Notes: generated by a model from the sequence alone, not told the origin. DNA of 58,000 bases from Diphasiastrum complanatum (GCA_029204225.1 CM055097.1:37190976-37248975), one strand, 5' to 3'; numbered from the stretch's first letter, positions 45,651 through 55,503 are shown. Made by a program: numbers and translations.

Positions 45651-47870
45651 TGGTTCATCTTGTGGGCATGAAATTACATCTACAGTGGTGTTTGAAACCC
45701 TTGGAAAAATGTAATAGGTCTTCATATGACTGGCATAATAATTAGCGAAAATTAATATGGTTAAGGATATTCAGTTCAAAAAATTGATATGTTTGGATTT
45801 TATATTACAAGCTTGAAAAAAAAATAAAAGCATATATTCCTTTAGAATTAGTCGTCATAGAAATAACTACTTTCATGTGGGGAAGACACTTGGCATTCAT
45901 TGCTATTTAAGTGCAAGGGAAAGTCATGGGGAGAGAAGTAGACTAGGTATGCAACAAGACATGTCCTCAGTATTGCAAGAGCTAAAGACACTATCCCTCA
46001 CATCCTATTGGGCTTTCATCGAAAGGCATCGACAATGATATTTGATGCTGCAACTTTACATTCACAACACTTTTATATGCAAACTAGATATATTGCATTT
46101 GGTGACCTTTTTCCAATATCAACCTTGAATCAACAATCGCATACTCTGAGCAATACAGTTCTACTCATTACTTGGAAGTCTACCAAAATGTCTTTCGAAA
46201 GATCAGCCTTCACCAGTGGTTCTTCTATGGTAGTGTTCTTCGCCATGGAATTTAAGATCTGATCACGAGAGTATTTTGTTCCGTGTAGTGATTTAAAGAA
46301 TGTTGTCTTTTTGTTTCTGATAAAAAGGGGTTCGATTTTTTTTTCACCGAAAGAAGCGCAATAGTTTTGCCCAATGCACTTTGAAACACTACACAACTAT
46401 TATTTGTACATATTGTAATTATATTTAGTCAATAGTCAAGTTTAATATTAGTCTAAGAAACAAACCATGATCAAGACTTAGCAGATGATTGAAGTATAAC
46501 CATGTCCTTAATATGCCTGCCTATATTTGTTCTGGTGGGCGTGCATGTGTGCATGTGTGCACGCGCATGTATCTGTGTGTGAGGGGGAGGTAGATAAGGA
46601 GCACACAAGGGAGAGTGGTGTGGGAAGAGACATTCGATTTTTGGAAAATTAGATTCTCTAGAGACTTATGCCAGGAAGACCCATGTATATTTTTAGAGAG
46701 GTGATTAGATTTCAGTGTTAAATTTTGACGAATGTCGACTTAATTAATGAAAATGTCTTAAAGGTTATGTTCCCACCATTAAAGATGGCCACTTTTTACT
46801 CATTGTGAACCTTTTTTCCTCTAGAAGTTCCAATGGAAGTGTGTTATATTTATTTCTGGCATTTCACCGATTCATGTAATTCATTATAAACCTCAGACTT
46901 ATTGGCAACTCTGTTTTGAGCAGGATTCAGGATAGGGATTATTTATTAATGTTCTAAGAAGTTCGTACCAAAACAACGGAACAAAACAATGAAACTTTAA
47001 ACTTCTACATTTTTCACCAATGTTTAACCTACGTTTATTTCCTATGTTTAACCTGATCTTTCTCCCAGATGGGTTTCCAGTAGCTACCTTTTCAACAATC
47101 ATTTTTTCAATCAATGTGTTTAGCCATAGATTTCTTTACTTTAGACTCAACTTTAGACTGGCAAGTTCTCAACTACAGAAACTCAATTTAGGGTTCATAA
47201 TAGCAACCGTTTTAGCTACAGGCACATTTTTTGGGTTACGGCCTTCAATCAACCGTTTTTAACCTATGGATTTCCCAGCTTTGGCTCTATGGTAGGCTAT
47301 AGCTACATGATTGAATTGATGAATTAAAAATAGCATATTCTAAAATTTTATAGAGGAAAATAAGTGATACCAAAGTGTTTTGATCGAGGTTTACATATAG
47401 AATAAAAAATTCTAATTAGTAGAGATTTACATTTTCATTAAGATATATTTGAAAATATGCGACTCTAACTTTTTCAACTTTGTTGCAATAGTGGTAAGCT
47501 ATTGTGATAGTTTGCCAAAAGTTGATGTATCACTCCTAGTGAGTTTTTGCATTAAAATGATAATAAAAATTTTGGTTTTTCTATTTTTCAGCTATTTGAA
47601 TGCCCTAAGTAAGGCAAAGCTTCTCATGATGTATCAATCAACTTGTTAATAATAATAGGGTTATTATTGGGTTTCAAAGGGTTTCTGATAAATAAGAGGG
47701 TGACAATTAGATTAAGCATAGAGTTGGAAAAAAAGAAGATTCTTGTATGAGGTATTAATATCTGGAAAAGTACACACTCCGTATCTATTTGATTAATGAC
47801 ATATTGGAGTTCTTTCAGATTGTTGACTAGGATTATTTTCAAACAAGAACATCTTATTGATTAGTGTATA
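45651..47870. other. No recognised gene; GT-rich tract
   Basis: Includes an alternating purine-pyrimidine tract at about 46,540-46,590 (GCATGTGTGCATGTGTGCACGCGC) with Z-DNA-forming character. The open frames at 46,008-46,262 and 46,130-46,396 show no domain; the former could be an extension of the LINE. Confidence 0.4.
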
Positions 47871-48294
47871 CCATAGTTGCCTGTTCCGGAATGGAACGCG
47901 TTCCTTTCCAGAACTCGACCAATTTTTGAAAAAATATGTATCTTTTAAACAAAGGATGTAAAGCAGAAAGTGAACCTCCTCCAAATGATGAGACGCTAGG
48001 AGCATTGGCATGTGCATAGTTGAAAGTTTCATGTGTTGGGTGTGGACTAATGGGCTACTATGGAAATAAGGTGATTATCTTGCCTTTGAACGATCTTTAA
48101 CATCCAGGTAAGCTTATAGAAGTAGTTTACATCAAAATTGCTTCTTTGCAAGGATTCTCTCTATCAAGATTTTCATACTTGCTGGTTACTAGCATCAAGT
48201 TAAAGCTCCCTGGCGTAAATCTCCCACAATGACAAGCCAGGCACTCAGTAGGTTGTAAGATCACATCCTCCTCCAATATTTGGTGTGTTGTGAG

Positions 48295-49019
48295 CTTAGA
48301 AACCCATTCCGACCCTTTTGGGTCGGAACATACTGTACGTTCCGTACAGTACATTCCGGAACGTACTGGGTCGGAACGTTTTATTTATTTTTAACTAAAA
48401 AAAAATAGGTATTAAAACAGAGCGTATGTTTGAGATCGATGAATTGACCAAGAAAGCCGGAAAGGAACAGTCAGAAACAGAAGAAAACACACTCAATCCT
48501 TCCTACAATACTGATTTGTATGGATCCTATCTCATGGTGGTGCAACTAGCCGCTCCTCCACAGACAATTCATGCTCTTGCAGACACAGGTAACGATCTGG
48601 TGTGGGCGCGATGCAAGTCATTTAATGGAGCTGGAGGACCTGTGCTGAATCTTAAAACCTCACTCTCCTACAAGCCCATTCGTTGTCTTTCTTCACAATG
48701 CAGAGCGCTTGGCTGCGATGCCCATTGCAGTAAGACCAGATGCAGATTTCAATATGGCTACAGCGATGGATCTAATATGCAGGAGACTTTTTGTCGGACA
48801 CTCTCACAATGACAGGAACAGATGGAAAGCCTCCAAAGTTCACCATTTTCTCCTTTGGATGTGTGCATCAAGCTTCTGTTAAGATCGGAAGAATAGGATG
48901 CTCGCTTTTTGCTCTAATCCTGTGTTAAAACAATACGTACTTTTTCAAATTTTATATTGGTTACGTTCCGGAACGAAACGCGTTCTGGAACGCATTCCGT
49001 TCCGGAATGGGCAAGTAAG
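48295..49019 (+). mobile_element. hAT-like GTTCCG element Y, carrying an aspartic protease fragment
   Basis: It starts CTTAGAAACCCATTCCG and ends CATTCCGGTTCCGGAATGGGCAAGTAAG-like sequence (reverse complement starts CTTACTTGCCCATTCCG). It is flanked by perfect 8-bp duplications GTTGTGAG at 48,287-48,294 and 49,020-49,027. About 90 bases at the left and 60 at the right are rich in GTTCCG/CGGAAC words, as in the other copies. Interior 48,426-48,905 is a host gene fragment. It is inserted inside element X. Confidence 0.8.
48426..48905 (+). pseudogene. Nepenthesin-like aspartic protease (family A1) fragment inside element Y
   Basis: The frame reads YGSYLMVVQLAAPPQTIHAL, ADTGNDLVWARC (active-site DTG with Asn in place of the usual Ser), a Cys-rich insert (CLSSQCRALGCDAHC) and CRFQYGYSDGSN. 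A single-base deletion near 48,777 then shifts the frame; the next frame continues SDTLTMTGTDGKPPKFTIF and SFGCVHQASVKIGRIGC. The nepenthesin-type Cys-rich insert identifies the subfamily. The second catalytic Asp region is absent. It is a partial copy, apparently one exon, with no function as a protease. Confidence 0.8.
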
Positions 49020-49764
49020 GTTGTGAGCACCTCCTTTCCTCTCCTTGAGGTCAGGAGGTTGACTCCACTTGGCCACATAGGACATTTTACAAGAAGGAAA
49101 GTGTGTTCAGCCTAAATGACAAATCTTAGGGTGCTTTAATATGTTTTTCTTTTCAAAAAGAAACATTCCGACCCGATACATTCCAGAAAGTACTGTATGG
49201 TATTGTACATTTCGTCCAAAAGGGTTGGAACGGGTTTCTAAGGTTATACTAGATAAATTTGCAAAAAATGGTATAATTTCCAAGCTATTGGCCAAAAATA
49301 AGCTAGGTTTTCTAATATTACGGTTACAATGGGAAAATTCACTGTTATATTGATGTCATGTCTAGAGTCTAGAGTCTAGACCGATATCCGTAGGACACAT
49401 GCAATTTTTAACCCTAGGCATTGATGGTTACTCTGCATGACATATAATATACACTACAAAGTTCAAGGTTAGAAGACCCAAGCTTTATAGTGGGTGCTTA
49501 TAGGAATATGTGTTCTTATTGGAGCATTGTTCAAAACCCCAAAGCCTGTCAATCCCAAATGTATCCAATGCCTATGCAGTTTTTGCTGGATTGTTTACAG
49601 CATCCAACTTCCAAGTTACAATTTCCAACAAGTGGTTAGATAAGAGAGCCTGAATCTTAGGTTCTTCCAGTCAAAAGAACTGTACAAAGTCGTGTTACTA
49701 TTGACATGATTTATCTACTTGTACAACGGTCCTTTTAATAGAAACAAGCTTTGGAAGTACAAAC

Positions 49765-51726
49765 CTCAGATTTTGAGACCAAGATTTTCTCAAACTCTTG
49801 AATCAATGCAGGTGGTGATGTTCGGTCTATCTCTGCTGCCAGAGTGGCTATTAAAACTTTGACCTCTGCACATCCACACAGCACTTTCTACTTTTATAAC
49901 TTACATATCCGTGGATAAAACATAAGTAGAAAGAACACAATGTTGGTTAAAAACTTGTGATGAAATAAGATGTTGTAGCAAATGGGGTTTGGTCAAGCGA
50001 GATATTGAGTCCACAACCTCCCCACCAGCAATGATGCTTAAATTACAATTAGTTCACACTTGCAAACATTTTCAGCCCTGCCAATCATTATTCACCATAT
50101 GGAAAATTGATATTCGCTAAAAATGGGGGCATAACTCACAGGCGTGGTGATCAACAATAGACTTGCCATAAGCTTACACGTAAAGAGCATCCACTTCCTA
50201 CTCACATAAGCTGGCACGCCTCCCCCATTTTAATGGTGGTGCAATGCAATCTAGGTTGTGTTCCCTTTGTCCTAAAATAACAGTTATTACCCACCTCTTA
50301 TATCCTCGGTCGTCACAAGTGATGGATGCAATAAAACTGCAGCTTGTACGTATGCTCCTTTTGCCAAACTAACAGCTACTTGAGCTACAACCACAGTAAT
50401 CTGGTAATTTAGCTACAACCACCAAATTTCTAGCATGAGAACCAACTTACTTGCAAACTATATAGCAAAATGTGAATGCTTGTTGAATGTATAGGCAAAT
50501 GGGTACAAAATGGACAAATACCTCCCCAACAGAAGCCAGCAACGCCAATAGATCGAACTCCCTTCTCATTCAAAAACTCTATAATCTCTTTCGATTCTTC
50601 TACTGGTTCAGGCTGCAAAAAGCAGTAGCAGCTAGTTTAATTTGGCTCTCTTGATTGTGATTCTAACAGCACTCTGGTATTGTTTAAGTTTGCGAGCAAG
50701 CGCAAAGGATGGAACCAATCAATCTTCCACTTCAGAAAAATGAAAAAAAGGGCCATACTTATTACCTTAGAAACCCGTTCTGACCCTTTACAGTCGGAAC
50801 GTACTGTACCGTACAGCACGTTCCAGAACATACTGGGTCGGAACGTCTTCTTTTTATTATCAAAAAGAAACATGCACCTGCTGGCTGCAATATCCTCATT
50901 TATGGGACAAGCAACCACTCCAAATCAGCAAAAGAAACCTCAAAATCCGATGCCCATTAATTTTTCACCCTCTTCTAGAAAATGAACTTCCGCAAACAGA
51001 AAGATAGATGTTTTTCTAAATCACATGAAAAAGTTAGAGGAGCATGCACCTCCGCCTGGACTGTAGGAACCTCATGGCATAAATACAAGTCCTCATCTGG
51101 AATATATTGTGGAACTATCAAAATATCCTTCATAAATACGCTAAAAATCTCGTGTCATATTCCGTGTGGAGTTCCAGAGAGCCAAGGATTGATGTAGAGG
51201 CGACAATTTGCCTATAGCTCTCCCTGCTCTTTGTCTCCGTGTTGGTATATAAAAACCCTTGTCACTGGAAGGTAGAACCACAATACTGAATGTATTGGAG
51301 AAGATGTCTATGTACGATTGAAGTAAGAGCCACAAAAACATGAACAAACTAGTATTGACTGTATACATCATAGAGGCTGCCAAATTTATGTTGGCGTGGG
51401 AGCGTCAAAACTATGACTGAAGGCTGCTTCCCCCTTGCTCGAGAAATGCACCAACAATGCCTCACAAAAGCATCACGATCATTTGTAAAATAATTACAAA
51501 CTTTTTTGTTTTTGGCCACATTCCGGAACGGGCAACTATGCTTATTACACATATAATCAACTTGATGCTGGACAATTAAACACATACAGTGGCAGGATGC
51601 TTTGCGCACCATTCCTTGACTCTATCTTGGACTGTGGCGTCCTCTGTATAGAAGAAAGAATCCCCATGGAAATAGTCTGGCACCACTACGAGATAACCTG
51701 CTGTTGCAATTTTGTCTGCAAGCTTT
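49765..51726 (-). CDS. Dienelactone hydrolase family protein, exons 2-5
   Basis: Alpha/beta hydrolases of this family act in the cytosol with a Cys-Asp-His triad; the plant substrate is unclear. Exon 2 (51,726-51,588): KLADKIATAGYLVVVPDYFH. Exon 3 (50,612-50,522): EIIEFLNEKGVRSIGVAGFC, with the nucleophile Cys in GFCWG. Exon 4 (50,384-50,295): QVAVSLAKGAYVQAAVLLHP. Exon 5 (49,865-49,765): KVLIATLAAEIDRTSPPALI, with the triad Asp in EID. All borders are GT-AG (donors GTATGT, GTATTT, GTGGGT, GTTTGT; acceptors ...CAG, GCAG, GTAG, GCAG) and phases 0, 1, 1, 0 agree. Exons 2-6 give 185 residues; the family is about 240, so exon 1 (about 55 codons, ending in two bases of an Arg codon) is missing and probably lies beyond the window. 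No stops or frameshifts: likely an active gene. Confidence 0.88.
50766..51540 (+). mobile_element. hAT-like GTTCCG element Z, in intron 2 of the hydrolase gene
   Basis: It starts CTTAGAAACCCGTTCTGACC and ends CCGGAACGGGCAACTATG. It is flanked by perfect 8-bp duplications CTTATTAC (50,758-50,765 and 51,541-51,548). Length 775 bp. It accounts for most of intron 2 (975 bp). The interior (50,880-51,500) has minus-strand open frames (for example DILIVPQYIPDEDLYLCHEV and LPSSDKGFYIPTRRQRAG) that read like protein but are unidentified; it shares nothing obvious with the interiors of X, Y or W. Confidence 0.82.
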
Positions 51727-52122
51727 CTGGATGCATTAAGTTTAAAAACCCGTTAGAAAATTCAAAGTTCTATTCTCTTGTATGAAAAAGGTATTTACAT
51801 CCTAACTCACAAACTCACAATTATCTGATAGAAAGAAACAAATTCAGACCCGAAGTAAAAGAGAGTGATCAGAAATCACAGCAGCAGATAGAGAAGTAAG
51901 AGGAAGGTTATAGATGGGCAACAAACAAGAGGGTATCTATCAGCCAAGGGGGTAAAGAATGAGAAACTAATGCATTTATAGATAAGAGATTGTTTGTTGA
52001 GCTGCAGGTGCAAATATATCTTGTTTTTCCTTGGTCATATCCTCATGTGGTTATTTCCATGAAACCAAGGATCTCTCACCTGCAAAAAAAAAAAAAAATC
52101 TTGAATGCAACCATGGTATGCA

Positions 52123-52461
52123 CCTTAGTTGCAGCGAATCGCGATTCACAATTCTGGGGAATTGAGATTTGCAAATCGCGGAATTGCGATCACTGCCCAG
52201 AATTGCCCAAAACAAAAAATTTACTTTTCAGAAAAAAATTTGGACCTAAAATGAACCTGAAAATACGGAATAAGACCTGAAACTACCGGAATTAGAAACT
52301 ACTTCAATTTTAATCATCTATTTTTTCTCTCTCTACTGATACCCATATTGCCTGGATTTTCTTTTTTAAAACAGCACTTCTGGGCGAATCGCTGGTTTTT
52401 TTGGCAGCTATTCTAGAATTGCGATTTGAATCGTGATTCTAGAATCGCTGGTGCATCTATG
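52123..52461. mobile_element. Related MITE with GAATCGCGATTC words
   Basis: It begins CTTAGTTGCAGCGAATCGCG and ends GAATCGCTGGTGCATCTATG. Its ends resemble the GTTCCG family's second terminus (CTTAGTTGCCCG / CATAGTTGCCCG) but the subterminal words are GAATCG/CGATTC instead. Flanks GTATGCAC and GTACTACA do not form a clean duplication. No ORF. Confidence 0.5.
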
Positions 52462-53078
52462 GTACTACATACGTACGATCTTGAAATTTTCAGCATTCCT
52501 GATCAAAATTTTGTGACAAATCGTTAAGTAAATGGCAAATGTGCCGTTCCCAAGTACAGTCAAAATTTCAAATTTATACCTCCATTTGTTCAAATTTATA
52601 CATTGCATATGCAGTGGGAGTTCAAATCAACCTTTACATGAGGACTCTTTTTAGAGACCTTCACTGGTGCTTCAGATAATTTTTGAAGTTACATCTCACC
52701 CTAATGGGCTTGCCATAACTTCTTACCACTAGTGAAGGTCATTAGAAAGACCATTCCCCTGTACAGTAAAGCTGTATCTCATTATCAAAGAGTTCTTCAT
52801 ATCATGGCAGGACAAAACCATAGATGTTCAGTTTCATTGTCTGTGAAAAGCCAGAATAATAGGTTAATCTATGATATTAAAAATCAGAGGAGATGGCAGC
52901 TGATCAACATAAAGCTTCGACTTAAAAGAGTTTGTTAGTAAGAGTTATGAATTTAGCAGTATGTAACTTAGAAGCTTGTTCCGAGTAAAATGGGTCGGAA
53001 TGTTCCGTTCTGCCCGTTCCGGAACGTACTGGGGAGATGAGCTGAGATCAGAGAAGCCCCAACAGCAAAACTTCATAC

Positions 53079-53392
53079 CTGCAACGGTGAGCGTCTCGAT
53101 ATGACGTTAACACTGCAGTCTTCAAAAGTTCCGGGGACGCTTGCTCAAACCTTTGAATGCGGCTTATAGAAAGCAATACCAGTATCTCAAAAGCTGTCAT
53201 TGGCTGGCAAGCGGTTCGCACTATGTTCAACAATTCCTGTCCTAAAGGTAGATCTTGCTTCACGGACAAATTAATATGCAGCACTACCGTTCCTTTAACC
53301 TGCTCAAACATATCAGCATAATTGATTCTTGATCTCTTTTTTGCACGACATCCATTCTCCCTGGATTTCTTACCAATATCATCGCCATCCAA
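53079..53392 (-). pseudogene. FANCI (Fanconi anaemia group I) exon fragment inside element W
   Basis: FANCI pairs with FANCD2 in interstrand crosslink repair. This piece reads VKGTVVLHINLSVKQDLPLG, then FEILVLLSISRIQRFEQASP and LLKTAVLTSYRDAHR, matching the conserved C-terminal block of FANCI ('EG.V.LHI..A.K.D..LG', 'LLS..RI.RF', 'LK..V'). It ends at a good donor (CAG|GTATGA, 53,079). A plausible acceptor (TTTGAGCAG) precedes VKGT at 53,299; alternatively the frame is continuous to 53,392. Only this part of the roughly 1,300-residue protein is present, so it is a captured fragment. Confidence 0.75.
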
Positions 53393-53409
53393 TCTATTTA
53401 AATATCTGA

Positions 53410-53532
53410 GCTAGAATCGCTGTCTGAGCCACGCTATATATCTTGATTCTGTTCCTTAATCTCCAATGCTTTGTTAAAAACCACGCTATCTATATCCGAG
53501 CCAGAATTGCTGTCTGAGCCACGCTATATTTG
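53410..53532. repeat. Two-copy direct repeat upstream of the FANCI fragment
   Basis: GCTGTCTGAGCCACGCTATAT occurs at about 53,419 and again at about 53,509, with the preceding 10 bases also similar. On the minus strand each copy is ATATAG|CGTGGCTCAGACAGC, like a duplicated 3' splice site plus exon start; one frame after the upstream copy is acidic and Ser-rich (GSDSNSGSDIDSVVFN). It might be remnants of another captured exon. Confidence 0.5.
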
Positions 53533-53949
53533 AGACGTCTCAAAACCGTGGATGACGTGACATGGGCCTGAATGAAGCCACTGCTCACAGAAGCCTTTAT
53601 GATGGAAGGAATTTTGCAACCAAGGTAACCCGTAGAAGCATAATGCATAGAACTGCGATCAACTATAGAACCAGAACACAATCCTAAATGGAAGCCAAAC
53701 GCCTAGTTGCCCGTTCTGTCTATCAACTCTCAGCATATGTTTTTTTTTTCTTTGTTAAAAAAAAGTATTTTTTATTATTTTTTTTGGGAGTCTCGAACGT
53801 GTTCTGAAACGCGTTCCAGAACTCATTCCGTTCCTGACCGGGCAACTAAGGTATGTACTTTGACAAATTAAGAGAGAGTTTCTATAAGAACTCCAAAAAG
53901 ATGGCGTACTTCACCTACATTAGTCTTCTAAAATATTTCCCCTAACCTA

Positions 53950-54605
53950 CTTTTTACATCTCTATTTTTTTTCATTTGTTCTACTATTAGAAGTAAGTCA
54001 TCTACATAGATGTCAATAGCCATAATATTGTTCTAATGAAAAAAATAACATTATGATTTGCAGAAATAATTTCAAATCTATATTTGAGAAGAAGTTAATC
54101 AAATCTTTGGAACCAAGAACAAGAGAATTATTTCACACCATAAACAACTTTTCTCTATAGACATTCCTTAAATCATGTATCTTCGTGGTTGTTGCATGTA
54201 TATTTCCTCGCCAGGTTCTCCATTTGAAATAATTATTTCACATCCATTTTGGAATACCTCATGGTCATTCATTGCCTCCAAGGCTAGCAAGCATCAATCA
54301 TGTGTGAGCCTAGGACCGAAAATCTCATTCAGTTCCATTCCTTTAATTTGAGCATAGCATTTTGCTACTGATCTTACTTTGAACATTTCTATCGTTTTAT
54401 CTACTTCATGGTATACCTTGAACACAAATTTGCATTGAAATTTTTGGTAGGTAAGACAGCTCCCGTGCTTAATTACAGAGCAACGAGTTATATTCACCTT
54501 ACACGCCAGCTTGTCATTCATTTGCTTTATCACTATTGTGAGTCTCTTTGAATTTGTGTTTGGTTCTGAGGATAACAAAAAATTTCCAAGGATGACTTCT
54601 GTCAT
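53950..54605 (-). pseudogene. Copia reverse transcriptase relic
   Basis: The minus-strand frame at 54,605-54,294 ends KCYAQIKGMELNEIFGPRLT, a decayed form of the copia 'KGF.Q..G.D..ETFAPV' block. Downstream, other frames give MDVK, VVYGVK (for LYGLKQ), WFQRFD, SANHNV and MAIDIYVDDLLLI-like sequence at about 53,990-54,030. Many stops and shifts. Confidence 0.6.
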
Positions 54606-54698
54606 GCCTAGGTCAAAATTTATGAGTATCTTCTAATGTTTTGTGGACCTTTCAAAAAGTCTTTTTGCAACATGTTTGAAACATGAAAGAATCGGCTC

Positions 54699-54993
54699 TG
54701 TTGGGAAAGATACAGCAAAACGTTTTTAGGTCTTTTCTTTTTGCTTGGTTTATTCCTAGCCTTTTGTTAACGGAAAACCAAGCAATGCTTAAGTGTCTAG
54801 ATAGTGATTATAGCTCTATACAATGACAATATAGCAATTGATAATCGACACACTTAGATGACTTAGACATGAGTGAAATACTGAGAGAAATGTGAGGCAA
54901 GCAATGGATCGAGATAAGACATTTGCTGATCAGCCCTCGGCCCCTAGTTATTAGTCATGCAGGGAACACGTTAGAGCCCAACTGCGTCTAACA
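54699..54993 (-). mobile_element. 3' LTR of the chromovirus
   Basis: On the minus strand the purine tract AGAAGAGGGAAGGAT is followed by TGTTAGACGCAG at 54,993. The end is placed at TTTCCCAACA (54,699), giving TGTT/AACA ends and 295 bp. The end position is an estimate because no second LTR is present. Confidence 0.5.
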
Positions 54994-55014
54994 ATCCTTC
55001 CCTCTTCTGGCAAG

Positions 55015-55503
55015 TCATCGATCCTCGATGACAAACTCTAGGTAAGACTTCCGCAACGCCTGGCGAGTGTCCCAAATAACATTAGATAATGGATGCTCTT
55101 TCCAAGCCACTAGATACTCCTGGAAGAGACGATCCCTCAATTGTCGCTCCCTCCGATCCAGGACTCTCTCTAGCCCATAACCTGTGGTGTCTTTCTCCTC
55201 TAGAGATACTAGACCTTCCATCAGGCTATCACCATCGTGCAAACATTTCTTCAGTTTGCTGACATGAAACGTTGGATGCACCTAGCATCCCACAAGTAGT
55301 GGTAGATTATAAGTTACTTGGCTAACCTTCTTAACAATCAACCATGGTCCACAATACCTAGGAGATAGCTTGGTGCCAATTCCTCTGCGTAGCACTTTCG
55401 ACTTCGAAGAGACTAGTAAATACACCCAATCTCCTTCCTCAAATTCCCAATAGGTACGATTCTCACGAGCATAACTCTTTGCCCTAGCCATAGCCCTGGA
55501 CAA
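55015..55503 (-). pseudogene. Chromovirus pol C-terminus (integrase C-terminal and chromo-like domains)
   Basis: Frame 55,503-55,282 has FEEGDWVYLLVSS, KLSPRYCGPWLIVKKVSQVT and YNLPL (the integrase GPY/F-type module). After one stop the same frame resumes at 55,281 with HPTFHVSKLKKCL, then EYLVAWKEHPLSNVIWD, a chromodomain-like end. This places the element in the Ty3-gypsy chromoviruses. Confidence 0.8.

Larger units (their letters stand above)
48127..49120 (-). pseudogene. Gene fragment carried by element X, split by element Y
   Basis: On the minus strand, one frame at about 49,120-49,029 (FLLVKCPMWPSGVNLLTSRR) resumes at 48,294 on the other side of element Y and continues to 48,127 with EDVILQPTECLACHCGRFTP and SFNLMLVTSKYENLD before a stop. 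The frame matches once Y and one target duplication are discounted. It reads like a true protein but I do not recognise the family. Confidence 0.5.
47872..49242 (-). mobile_element. hAT-like GTTCCG element X, interrupted by element Y
   Basis: The right end (minus-strand start) reads CTTAGAAACCCGTTCCAACC and the left end CATAGTTGCCTGTTCCGGAA, both matching the ends of the three other copies. Without element Y (48,295-49,019) it would be about 640 bp. Flanks GTGTATAC and GTTATACT share TATAC but are not a clean 8-bp duplication. The interior carries a minus-strand open frame of unknown origin. Confidence 0.6.
11815..49764 (-). other. Giant intron 5 (37,950 bp) of the hydrolase gene
   Basis: The donor is GTTTGT after exon 5 (49,765) and the acceptor is ATGATAG before exon 6 (11,814). 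The intron is packed with a Penelope-like element, copia and gypsy elements, a LINE, a SINE, hAT-like elements and simple repeats, and it contains a nested opposite-strand candidate gene at 36,893-37,668. The other introns of this gene are 975, 137 and 429 bp. Confidence 0.75.
52967..53850 (+). mobile_element. hAT-like GTTCCG element W, carrying a FANCI exon
   Basis: It starts CTTAGAAGCTTGTTCCGAG and ends ACCGGGCAACTAAG. It is flanked by 8-bp duplications GTATGTAA (52,959-52,966) and GTATGTAC (53,851-53,858), one mismatch. Length 884 bp. Both ends have the GTTCCG/CGGAAC-rich zones. The interior holds a FANCI fragment on the minus strand with its own splice signals. Confidence 0.8.

Noticed and set aside
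51727-52960. Exon 1 of the hydrolase gene
   Set aside because: Scanned on the minus strand for the expected segment ending in an Arg codon split before KLADK; nothing convincing was found.
53079-53299. FANCI as a resident gene with very long introns
   Set aside because: The exon lies inside an element with matching ends and an 8-bp target duplication, and no other FANCI exon was recognised in the window.
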